This document shows positions 17,526-25,137 of a stretch of 64,000 bases of DNA, piece by piece. The stretch comes from Bradyrhizobium sp. CCBAU 53340. GTDB taxonomy: Bacteria > Pseudomonadota > Alphaproteobacteria > Rhizobiales > Xanthobacteraceae. The notes beneath the pieces were generated by a model. That model was not told the DNA's origin, made no database searches, and saw nothing but the letters and a program-made list of their open reading frames with translations. A program made the translations under genes and the position numbers. Location: the NCBI RefSeq assembly GCF_015291645.1, contig NZ_CP030055.1, positions 5,580,001-5,644,000 of the forward strand, read 5' to 3'. Each line of letters starts with the position of its first letter. The stretch's first letter is position 1.

Positions 17526-18275
17526 TCAGATCGTTTCCGCCACCAGCGCCTCGCTGTCGACGAGCTCGGTGCCGATCAGGAAGTCGCGGCAGCCGCGAAG
17601 TGAGCGCAGCGCGCGGTTGAAGTCGATGCCGGTCGAGACCAGCGCGTGGAGCGTCGCCGGGTTGCGGACGATGCCGCGGAAGACTGCGGCGAGGTCGATC
17701 TGGCCGTTCGGCTTGATCGCGGCGCGGGCGAGCGCCGGCAGCGCGCGGTGGGCGGGGTCACTGATGACGCGGACCGCGGCGAACGGAAGGCCGGCCTCGG
17801 CGGCGTAGGCGGCCGCGATGTGGCTTTCCATGTCGACGGCGGAAGCGCCGGTCTCCGAATGCAGCGCCGCCTTGCAGGACGAGCCGGTGACCACTTCCTC
17901 GGCACCGGCCAGGGATCCGCGCACGACCCGGCGGCGGCCGGAGGTCAGCTTGTCGATGAGGTCGTCGCTGAGCGACAGGCCGGCGGCCCAGCGGGCGTCG
18001 CCCGAGAGCACCTCGGTCGCGACCACGACGTCGCCGGAGCGCAGCGTCGGGTCGAGCCCGCCGGCGACGCCGAACGAGATCACGCCACGGATCGTTTCAG
18101 GATCCACCACCGTCAGCAGCGCCCGCAACTGGGCCGGGCTGCTGGATGAACAGATGACCGCCATTCCGGGCCCAGCCGCAATGCGGGCCTCCTGCACCAG
18201 GCCAGTCACAATCAAGATCGGCCGCGGGTCGATGGCATTGCCCACGGTAAGATAGTCCCCCGTCCCCAAAGTCAC
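17526..18275 (-). CDS. hpnG: HpnG: adenosylhopane nucleosidase
   Basis: HpnG removes adenine from adenosylhopane, giving ribosylhopane. This 249-residue protein is of the nucleoside-phosphorylase (MTA/SAH nucleosidase-like) fold: VISFGVAGGLDP in the core and VDMESHIAAAYA with the purine/ribose-site Met-Glu. I choose the GTG at 18275, which overlaps the shc stop (the sequence ATGTGA holds both), giving a normal-length N-terminus. An open frame back to 18422 lies entirely inside shc and is not needed. It is the last gene of the hpnC-D-E-shc-hpnG operon and ends at a shared hairpin. Confidence 0.92.
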   Translation of the reverse strand: MTLGTGDYLTVGNAIDPRPILIVTGLVQEARIAAGPGMAVICSSSSPAQLRALLTVVDPETIRGVISFGVAGGLDPTLRSGDVVVATEVLSGDARWAAGLSLSDDLIDKLTSGRRRVVRGSLAGAEEVVTGSSCKAALHSETGASAVDMESHIAAAYAAEAGLPFAAVRVISDPAHRALPALARAAIKPNGQIDLAAVFRGIVRNPATLHALVSTGIDFNRALRSLRGCRDFLIGTELVDSEALVAETI

Positions 18276-20224
18276 ATTCCGACCCCTACCACCCTGCTGT
18301 TGGTGTTCCGCAAGTTCCGATACCGCGCCAACGCCCACAGCGGAAAGAACTTTGGGTAACCATGATATCGTAGATAGAACACGCGGGGGAAGCCTGTGGC
18401 TGTATACCGCTGCTCGTCCCACAGTCCTTTTTCGTTCTGTGTTGCAATCAGGTACTCCACTCCGCGGGCGACGGCCGGGTGATCAACCTCGCCTGCCGCC
18501 ATCAGGGCAAGCAAGGCCCATGCCGTTTGCGAGGCGGTCGAGGGGGCGGCTTCCCAGCCCTTGTAGTCGAGGCGGTAGCTGACCGCGTCCTCGCCCCAGC
18601 CGCCGTCCTTGTTCTGGATCGAGGCCAGCCAGGCCGCGGCCTTCCGGATCATCGGATCCTTGTGGTCGACGCCGGCCATGTTGAGGGCGCAGAGCACCGA
18701 CCAGGTTCCATAGATGAAGTTCATGCCCCAGCGGCCGTACCAGGACCCCTCCGGGTGCTGGGTCTTGCGCAAATAGGCGATGCCGCCCGCGACCTGCTTG
18801 CTGGTCTTCTCGGTCTGGCCGAGCTGGGCCAGCATCGAGATGCAGCGCGCGGTGACGTCCTCGGTCGGCGGATCGAGCAGCGCGCCGTGGTCGGAGAACG
18901 GGATGTTGTTCAGGTAATATTCGAGGTTGTTGACGTCGAAGGCCGCCCAGCCGCCGTCGTCGCTCTGCATGCCCTCGATCCACTCCCGGCCGCGGTCGAT
19001 CGCGGCATCGTAGCCGGTGGCGCCGTGCTCCCGGCGCATGCGGTCCATCGACATCACCACTACGGCGGTGTCGTCGAGATCGGGGTAATGGGCATTGTTG
19101 TACTGGAAGGCCCAGCCGCCCGGACGCACGTCCGGCCGCTTCGCCGCCCAATCGCCCTTCACCTCGAGCTCCTGCTTCGGGATCAGCCAGTCGAGGCCTT
19201 GCTTAGCCGCAGGCACGGCCTTGTCGCCGCCGGCCTCCAGCAGCGCGTGCGCGGTCAGCGTGGTGTCCCACACCGGCGAGACGCAGGGCTGGCAATAGGC
19301 CTCATCGCCGTTGAACACGAGCAGCTTGTCGATGCCCCGACGCGTGATCGCGCGCGGCGGGAAGTTCTCGTCCTTGCCGAGCGCGTCATACATCATGACG
19401 ATGTTGGCCATGGGCGGATAGATCGCGCCCATGCCGTCCTCGCCGTTGAGGCGTTCCTCGATGAAGGCGAGCGCGGCATCGATCGCGCGCTTTCGCAAGC
19501 TCTTCGGGAACATCGGCTCGACCACGCGCAAGATCGCATCGAGCGCGCGGAACAGCACGAACCAGGCCATGCTCTGGTGCGGCGCCTTCGCCGTCATGCC
19601 GATCGAGTGCGGATCCTGCAGGAACAATTCGTCGATGCCGACGCCTAGCGGATTCCTCGCGCGCGGCTTCAGCGCGGCGATCACCATCAGCGGCACCATG
19701 GTGGTGCGCGCCCAGTAGGAGATCTTGTTGAGGTGGAATGGCGACCAGAACGGCAGCAGCACGATCTCGATCGGCAGCACCGGCACCGCGCGCCAGGTCA
19801 CGACGCCGAAGGTTGCGAGCAGGAAGCGGGTGAAGACGTTGCTGTTGATCGCACCGCCGCGGGCGTGGATCGCCTCACGCGCACGCACCATGTGCGGCGC
19901 GTCCACGGAATCGCCGATCATCTTCAGCGCGAAATAGGCCTTCACGCTGGCGCTCATGTCGAACTCGCCGTCATGCACCAGCGGCCAGCCGCCGTGAGCG
20001 CCCTGGACGCGGCGCAGATAGTTGCCGATCTTGGCCTCGAGCGCGGTGTCGACGGGCTCGGCGAGATAATGGCGCAGCAGGATGTATTCCGCCGGAATGG
20101 TGCAGTCGGCCTCGAGCTCGAACACCCAATGCCCGTCGGATTGCTGGAAGCCGAGCACGCCCTGCGTGGCTGACGCAATGCTCGATTCCAAAGCTTCGCG
20201 GCTGGTCGCGTTCACGGAATCCAT
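18272..20224 (-). CDS. shc: Squalene-hopene cyclase (HpnF)
   Basis: Shc cyclises squalene to hopene/diplopterol at the membrane, the committed step of hopanoid synthesis. From ATG 20224 (AGGAG about 11 bases upstream) the protein has 650 residues, the family's usual size. The catalytic acid motif DLDDTA is at about 382-387. Several QW-type repeats (for example DGHWVFELEADCTIP, QSDDGGWAAFDV, NKDGGWGEDAVSY) form the alpha-alpha barrels. A longer start at 20269 adds 15 poorly conserved residues. It sits between hpnE (51 bases upstream) and hpnG (overlapping). Confidence 0.96.
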   Translation of the reverse strand: MDSVNATSREALESSIASATQGVLGFQQSDGHWVFELEADCTIPAEYILLRHYLAEPVDTALEAKIGNYLRRVQGAHGGWPLVHDGEFDMSASVKAYFALKMIGDSVDAPHMVRAREAIHARGGAINSNVFTRFLLATFGVVTWRAVPVLPIEIVLLPFWSPFHLNKISYWARTTMVPLMVIAALKPRARNPLGVGIDELFLQDPHSIGMTAKAPHQSMAWFVLFRALDAILRVVEPMFPKSLRKRAIDAALAFIEERLNGEDGMGAIYPPMANIVMMYDALGKDENFPPRAITRRGIDKLLVFNGDEAYCQPCVSPVWDTTLTAHALLEAGGDKAVPAAKQGLDWLIPKQELEVKGDWAAKRPDVRPGGWAFQYNNAHYPDLDDTAVVVMSMDRMRREHGATGYDAAIDRGREWIEGMQSDDGGWAAFDVNNLEYYLNNIPFSDHGALLDPPTEDVTARCISMLAQLGQTEKTSKQVAGGIAYLRKTQHPEGSWYGRWGMNFIYGTWSVLCALNMAGVDHKDPMIRKAAAWLASIQNKDGGWGEDAVSYRLDYKGWEAAPSTASQTAWALLALMAAGEVDHPAVARGVEYLIATQNEKGLWDEQRYTATGFPRVFYLRYHGYPKFFPLWALARYRNLRNTNSRVVGVGM

Positions 20225-20275
20225 GGCGCTCGATTGCTCCTGATGTCGATTTGCAGATGACCGGGACATTGCCCG

Positions 20276-21532
20276 TCAGGACCGCTTTGCGGCCAGAACC
20301 AGATCGGCGGCGCGATCACCCGACCGCACCGATCCCTCGATCGTCGCTGGCAATCCCGTAGCAGTCCAGTCACCGGCGAGGAACAGGTTTTTCAGCGACG
20401 TGACCGGCCCTGGACGCAGGGCGTTCTGCGCCGGCGTTGCCGCAAATGTGGCACGGCGCTCGCGCACGATCTGCCAGGGTGGCAGCTCGCCGGAGACACC
20501 ACCGGCCGCGCAGACGTCGTTCCAGATCGCCTGCGCCAGCTCCTCGCGCGGCATGTCGACGAGGCGGTCGCCATTGCTGATGGTGACGGATAAGCGGTTC
20601 GGGAAGGCGAACAGCCATTCCACGATGCCGCCGATCACGCCGAGGATCGGCGCCGATCCCGACGGCGGCTCAAAGCGGAAATGCGCATTGACGATGGCGC
20701 GGAATTCGGTCGGCCCCTTCAGGCCCGGCAGCAGGCTGGTCGCGGCGCGCGGCGGCACTGCCATCACGATCATGTCACCGGCAGCAAGCTGGATGACGTC
20801 CTCGCCGCCGAAATTCAGCGCAGTCACTTTGCCGTCAGCGGTGACGAACGAACGCAGCTCATGGCCGAGCTGAACGGTGTGGCCGCGCTCAGCCAAGAAC
20901 GTCACCGCAGGCTCGATCAGCACGGCGCTGAGGCCGTCGCGCGCGATGAGCGGACGGCAGGCCTGCCCGCCCGCCAGCAGCGTCTCGCGCACGATCGCGC
21001 CGGCAAGCCCGGCCGAGCCTTCGGGCGGATCGACGTTGAGCGCCGCAAGCAGCAGCGGCTGCACCAGGCGATGATAGAGCGTGCCTTCGCAAGGAATGGA
21101 CTTGCCGACCAGCGTCTCTTCCGACGCCCAGATCAGCGGCGCCAGCTTGAGGTAATCGGTGAGACCCGTATCAGGGACGCGGCGCCCCTCATCAAGCACC
21201 CAGGTCGGCCACCGGCCGGTGCCGAGATCGATCTGCCAGCGCTGCCCGGTCTTGATGTCGACGAAGGGAAACTGCGCGCTCTCGGGGCCGACCAGGCCGG
21301 CCTCGGTGCCGATCGCGCGCGCATAGGCGCGGGCGTGGCTGTTGCCCGACAGCAGCAGATGATTGCCGTTGTCGATGGTGAGATTGGTGGCGCCGTCGAA
21401 ATAGGAGCGGCAGCGGCCGCCGGCCTGGTGGGTTGCCTCGTGCACGGCGACCTTGTAGCCGGCATTGGCGAGCCGCACAGCGGCGGAGAGGCCGGAAATT
21501 CCAGCGCCGATGATGTGAGCTGTGTTTTGCAT
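20276..21532 (-). CDS. hpnE: HpnE: FAD-dependent squalene synthesis oxidoreductase
   Basis: HpnE reduces hydroxysqualene to squalene in the three-enzyme bacterial route (HpnC, HpnD, HpnE). The 418-residue protein begins with a Rossmann FAD motif, GAGISG at 9-14, and an amine-oxidase-like fold. A C-terminal FAD signature contains NLFLAGDWTATGLPATIEGSVRSG-like residues. ATG 21532 shares its A with the hpnD stop (TGATG), a strong coupling signal. The frame stays open far upstream to 22177, but that part reads hpnD out of frame. Confidence 0.94.
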   Translation of the reverse strand: MQNTAHIIGAGISGLSAAVRLANAGYKVAVHEATHQAGGRCRSYFDGATNLTIDNGNHLLLSGNSHARAYARAIGTEAGLVGPESAQFPFVDIKTGQRWQIDLGTGRWPTWVLDEGRRVPDTGLTDYLKLAPLIWASEETLVGKSIPCEGTLYHRLVQPLLLAALNVDPPEGSAGLAGAIVRETLLAGGQACRPLIARDGLSAVLIEPAVTFLAERGHTVQLGHELRSFVTADGKVTALNFGGEDVIQLAAGDMIVMAVPPRAATSLLPGLKGPTEFRAIVNAHFRFEPPSGSAPILGVIGGIVEWLFAFPNRLSVTISNGDRLVDMPREELAQAIWNDVCAAGGVSGELPPWQIVRERRATFAATPAQNALRPGPVTSLKNLFLAGDWTATGLPATIEGSVRSGDRAADLVLAAKRS

Positions 21533-22371
21533 CAGATGAAAGCGTAGCGGAACAGGATCGCGAAGCGTGTGATCTTCGACACACGCACCGGCTCGCGCGG
21601 TGCGGTGAAGCCGCGCGCGATCAGGAGGTCCAGAATGGCGTGGTAGTATTTCGACATGATCCGCGGCGCGCGCACCGCGCGGCGCTTGTTGCGGTTCATG
21701 ATCTCGTCCGCCTTCTCGAAATGCGCTTTCGCGCGCTGCGTCAGTGGCATGCAGACCTTCGGCAGCGCGCGCTCGGCGATCACGCGGTTCGGATCGTTGG
21801 AGGTGATGCCGGCATGCAGCAGCGCCTCCCGCGGCAGATAGAGGCGGCCGAGGCCTGCGTCCTCGTCGATGTCGCGCAGGATGTTGGTGAGCTGGAGCGC
21901 GCGGCCGAGGTGGTAGGCAAGCAGGATGCCGTCCTCTTCCGGCAGGCCGAACACCCGCACCGACAAACGGCCCACGGCGCTGGCAACGCGGTCGCAATAC
22001 AGATCGAGCGTCGCCATGTCGGGCGCGCGGATGTCCTGCGGCACGTCCATCTCCATGCCGTCGACGATGGCGAGGAAATCCTCGCGCTTCAGCCCGAAGG
22101 TCTTCACCGAGGCGACATAGTCCTTCAGCCGCGGCGGCGGATTGCCCTGGTAGAGCGCGTCGATGTCGTTGCGCCATTCCTGCAGCGCGGCGAGCCGCTG
22201 ATCGCGCGGGCCGTCGGAATCGGCGATGTCGTCGACCTGGCGGCAGAAGCTGTAGATCTGGAACATCGCCTCGCGCTGGTCGCGCGGCAGGATCCGCATC
22301 GCAGCGTAGAAGGAGCTGTTCGATGCGGACGAGCCATAATTGGCGCTGGGCGCGGTCGCCTCAAGCGTCAT
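21532..22371 (-). CDS. hpnD: HpnD: presqualene diphosphate synthase
   Basis: HpnD condenses two farnesyl diphosphates to presqualene diphosphate. This 279-residue trans-isoprenyl synthase (phytoene/squalene synthase fold) has the two Asp-rich motifs: DDIAD at 47-51 and the later NILRDIDEDAGLGRLYLP. ATG 22371 overlaps the last 11 bases of hpnC; a longer start at 22443 would lie deeper inside hpnC. It is translationally coupled to both neighbours. Its paralogue HpnC is encoded immediately upstream. Confidence 0.94.
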   Translation of the reverse strand: MTLEATAPSANYGSSASNSSFYAAMRILPRDQREAMFQIYSFCRQVDDIADSDGPRDQRLAALQEWRNDIDALYQGNPPPRLKDYVASVKTFGLKREDFLAIVDGMEMDVPQDIRAPDMATLDLYCDRVASAVGRLSVRVFGLPEEDGILLAYHLGRALQLTNILRDIDEDAGLGRLYLPREALLHAGITSNDPNRVIAERALPKVCMPLTQRAKAHFEKADEIMNRNKRRAVRAPRIMSKYYHAILDLLIARGFTAPREPVRVSKITRFAILFRYAFI

Positions 22372-23245
22372 GGGCAGTCCCCGGATTTGAGATGGCCTTG
22401 CGGCCGATCGCACGGCGGCCGAGTTCTCCGGCGATGCCGGCAAGGCTGAAAATGAGCAGTTCGAACTTGTTCAGATGCACGCGCTCGCGCAGCGGATCGC
22501 GCACCTTCAAGAGGCGCACGATACGGTCCGCATAAGCCTGGATCACCGCGACGTCGACGCCGAGGCGGACATCCCTGATCTCCGCAGCCAGCGACCTGCC
22601 CTCATTGAGCAGCGCTTCGTTGCGCACCGCGAGCGACTGCAGGCAGGCCAGCATCGCCGGCGGCGACTCGGTCAGCCCGAGCTGCTCGACCGAGGCGCCG
22701 CTTGCGGCAAGCGCGTCGCGCGGCAGATAGACGCGATTGAGCTCGCGGAAATCCTTGCCGCAATCCTGCAGATGGTTGTTGATCTGGAGGCCCGCGCAGA
22801 GCGCATCCGACGCCGCCCAGGTCGAGGTGCTCTCGCCATGAACGTCGAGCATGAAACGGCCGACCGGCATCGCCGAATAGCGGCAATAGTGAATGACCTC
22901 GTCCCAGCTCTCGTAGCGCAGCTTGGTCACGTCCATGCGGAACGCGATCAGCACGTCGAGCGCATGGCGCGGCGCCATGCCGCGCTCGGCCAGCGCACGC
23001 CGCAGCGCGACGGCCTCGGCCTGGGTGTCGCCCCTGCCGAGCAGTTCGGCCTCGAGCAGGTCGAGATAGCGAAGCTTTTCGTCCGCCGGCAGGGTCGCGT
23101 GGTCGGCGATGTCGTCGGCGGTCCGGACGAAGTTGTAGTAGGCCAGGATCAGCGCGCGATGACGCGGATGAATGATCCAGGACGCGACGGGAAAATTCTC
23201 GTCGCGGTCACCCTTGCCGGATCGCAATTCGCTCGCAGAGGTCAT
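22361..23245 (-). CDS. hpnC: HpnC: hydroxysqualene synthase
   Basis: HpnC converts presqualene diphosphate to hydroxysqualene. This 294-residue paralogue of HpnD has DDIAD at 44-48 and a variant second motif LQDCGKDFRELNRVYLP. The changed second motif separates HpnC from HpnD. I use ATG 23245; the open frame continues to 23353, but the extra residues (poly-Arg run) are unlike the family. It is the first gene of the squalene-hopanoid operon, so the promoter should lie within about 190 bases upstream. Confidence 0.93.
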   Translation of the reverse strand: MTSASELRSGKGDRDENFPVASWIIHPRHRALILAYYNFVRTADDIADHATLPADEKLRYLDLLEAELLGRGDTQAEAVALRRALAERGMAPRHALDVLIAFRMDVTKLRYESWDEVIHYCRYSAMPVGRFMLDVHGESTSTWAASDALCAGLQINNHLQDCGKDFRELNRVYLPRDALAASGASVEQLGLTESPPAMLACLQSLAVRNEALLNEGRSLAAEIRDVRLGVDVAVIQAYADRIVRLLKVRDPLRERVHLNKFELLIFSLAGIAGELGRRAIGRKAISNPGTAHDA

Positions 23246-23392
23246 CGAGGGCTGATCAACAATCGTTTGGACAGAAAGGGCTTTTGCGCTCGCGGGCTCA
23301 TGCCGGCGACGCCGCCGCGGCCCCCATATAGGGGAATACGGCCGCAAAACCAATCCTGTCTGTCGATGGCAGCCCTGCCGGATCCGGCCTGG

Positions 23393-23416
23393 AAAGGCGG
23401 CCCCGGGGCCGCCTTT
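23393..23416 (-). terminator. Palindromic terminator-like hairpin
   Basis: A perfect 24-base palindrome (AAAGGCGGCCCC and its complement) lies 19 bases beyond the stop of the small cysteine-rich gene and upstream of hpnC. The stem is strong but the T run is only three bases, so termination is likely but not certain. Confidence 0.7.
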
Positions 23417-23434
23417 GTGGGCCAGTGGCCGAGC

Positions 23435-23671
23435 TTACTGGTTGTGGTTCTTCAGGACCTGATCGCAGGCCTGCGAGATCTTGGCCCGGTTCTCCTTGAG
23501 GCAGGCCAGGATGGTGAAATCGCCCTGGTCGATAACCGGACGGCAGAACTTCTGCACATCGCGCGTGCAGGCCTTCTGCTCGGTGTCCGTGCCACGCCCT
23601 CCCTGCTGGGCGAACGCAGCCGTGGACAGGGTGGCCGACAGCACGGTGAGAGCGACAAGAAGCTTACGCAT
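23435..23671 (-). CDS. Small exported cysteine-rich protein
   Basis: The product has 78 residues: a signal peptide (about 1-21, ending AAFAQ) and a mature helical domain of about 57 residues. Four cysteines are spaced as ACTRDVQKFC and LACLKENRAKISQAC, matching the bacterial Cys-rich repeat pattern, so two disulfides are likely in the periplasm. It has its own terminator-like palindrome and reads in the same direction as hpnC, 190 bases upstream of it. Function unknown. Similar proteins often carry several repeats; this one has a single pair. Confidence 0.78.
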   Translation of the reverse strand: MRKLLVALTVLSATLSTAAFAQQGGRGTDTEQKACTRDVQKFCRPVIDQGDFTILACLKENRAKISQACDQVLKNHNQ

Positions 23672-24126
23672 TGTATTCCTTCATTCTGACGGCAGAATCG
23701 CACCAATCCCGGACTGCACAGGGCGGACGACGGGAACAGATTGTTCTGATGGCATGGTGCCGCGGAAACGGCGCACCGGAGAAGCACAAGCGCTGGCAAA
23801 TGCGGCCAAATTGGCGCCGTGCCACCAGATCCGGGCCTTCCCTGACCCTTCAGTGGCAGATGTAAGGGTTTGATACTACGTCATAATTCTAGCAACCGGT
23901 GTTTTACTGCAGACCTGTTGCAGAGCTGCATCTGTTCAACCGGCCATTTCGGCCAGAAACACATGGAAACACGCGGAAATCGGGGGGCTGCGGCCGTGGC
24001 GCAAGGCCGCCTGAACCGCCATCTCCGGCAGTCCGGCATTGAACCTGACACTGGCTCGAAACACTAAACTTTCGATGCGGCGAGACGTTCTTTCATGGAA
24101 GGACGTCGTTCCAAAACGGGATATTG
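23672..24126. other. Divergent intergenic region with a 5' leader hairpin
   Basis: These 455 bases separate the Cys-rich gene from the exported protein at 24127 and hold no supported gene. Just before the rightward gene, 24084-24107 can fold as a hairpin (GACGT with ACGTC at the ends, interior pairs including G-U), ending 19 bases before the start codon. It could be a leader structure; nothing shows that it is. Confidence 0.45.
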
Positions 24127-24627
24127 ATGATGAAATTCTTTGAGCGATCTGGACATGCGATCAAGGCGGCCGGCATTGGGGCTGCATTGCTCTTCTCGGT
24201 TTCCGCAAGCCACGCGCAGTCGTCCGGACCGTTCGCCGGTTTCGACGGAGCATGGACCGGCAGCGGCACGGTGTCGCTGTCCGACGGCTCGACCGAGCGC
24301 ATCCGCTGCAAGGCTGATTACAAGGTCGCCGGCAGCGGTCTCGGCCTCAAGCAGGCCCTGCACTGCGCGTCCGACAGCTACAAGTTCGACCTCACCAGCG
24401 ACGTGACGAGCCAGGGCGACCGCATCTCCGGCAATTGGAGCGAGTCGAACCGCAATATCTTCGGCAATTTGCAGGGCACCGCCGGCGGCGGCCAGATCGA
24501 CGTGTTCGTCGAAGCCAACGGCTTCGCTGCCAATCTGTCGCTGCGCACCAATGGCTCCAAGCAGACGGTGCAGATCTCGTCCAAAGGTGAGATCCGCGGC
24601 GTCAACATCACCATGACGAAGAGCTGA
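24127..24627 (+). CDS. Exported protein of unknown function
   Basis: The product has 166 residues with a signal peptide (about 1-31, ending SHAQS). A compact, Gly/Ser-rich, beta-looking domain follows: FDGAWTGSGTVSLSDGS, RCKADYKV, GDRISGNWSESNRNIFG. Two cysteines may form one disulfide. The WTGSG opening recalls small lipocalin-like or lipid-binding periplasmic domains, but I cannot assign a family. It starts at one of two tandem ATGs and ends at a strong intrinsic terminator, forming a single-gene unit inside the hopanoid region. Confidence 0.8.
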   Translation: MMKFFERSGHAIKAAGIGAALLFSVSASHAQSSGPFAGFDGAWTGSGTVSLSDGSTERIRCKADYKVAGSGLGLKQALHCASDSYKFDLTSDVTSQGDRISGNWSESNRNIFGNLQGTAGGGQIDVFVEANGFAANLSLRTNGSKQTVQISSKGEIRGVNITMTKS

Positions 24628-24656
24628 TCGCCCTCCCCGGCTTCGAGAGGGAATAC

Positions 24657-24687
24657 GCCCCCGGTCTTCGCAAGCCGGGGGCTTTTT
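24657..24687 (+). terminator. Intrinsic terminator
   Basis: GCCCCCGG (24657-24664) pairs with CCGGGGGC (24675-24682), followed by five T, 29 bases after the stop of the exported protein. Confidence 0.9.
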
Positions 24688-24719
24688 GCTGACATGGACC
24701 GCCGGGCCAAGAGCCCGGC

Positions 24720-25080
24720 TCAGTCCTTGCGCGCAACGCATTCGCATCGGCACCTGAAATAGACCGCGTCCGGATTGCGTCCCCAGGCATCCCCACCCGC
24801 AAACGCGGCCTCGATTTCGTCGTCAGTGGCGAGCGCCTTGGCCATGAGCTGTGGTCGCACCCGATTGCGCGGAGAGCTGCCGGGCCGCTGCGATCGCATG
24901 CGGCTCGATATCGACGCCGATCGCGGTGCCGACGATCTCCGCAAGCGCAGCCGTGATCGTTCCCGGCCCGCAGCCGATGTCGAGCAGCCTCATGCGAGGC
25001 GCCAGGAACGGGACGAAGAAGGCGGCCGCCTCGCCGCTCCGCTTCTGCTGAAACGCCGTGATCGAGCTGTCGTGCCGCAT
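24720..25080 (-). pseudogene. Decayed class I SAM-dependent methyltransferase
   Basis: The first 70 or so residues from ATG 25080 read as a methyltransferase N-terminus, with SAM motif I LLDIGCGPGTITAAL and the acidic motif GVDIEPHAIAAARQLS. That frame then runs into a stop at 24823. In another frame, the stretch from about 24843 to 24720 (LMAKALATDDEIEAAF to CRCECVARKD) looks like the C-terminal end of the same family. The family is normally about 250-270 residues, so roughly 150 central residues are missing. I read this as an internal deletion that also shifted the frame. Confidence 0.72.
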
Positions 25081-25137
25081 AAGGCCTCCGAACCGCAGCC
25101 AATGTGCTGCGATTCGGTGGCCGCCTGATGACCCCGG

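Noticed and set aside
20276..22177. A 633-residue HpnE with a long N-terminal extension
   Set aside because: The extension reads hpnD in another frame; the FAD motif begins at the TGATG-coupled start at 21532.
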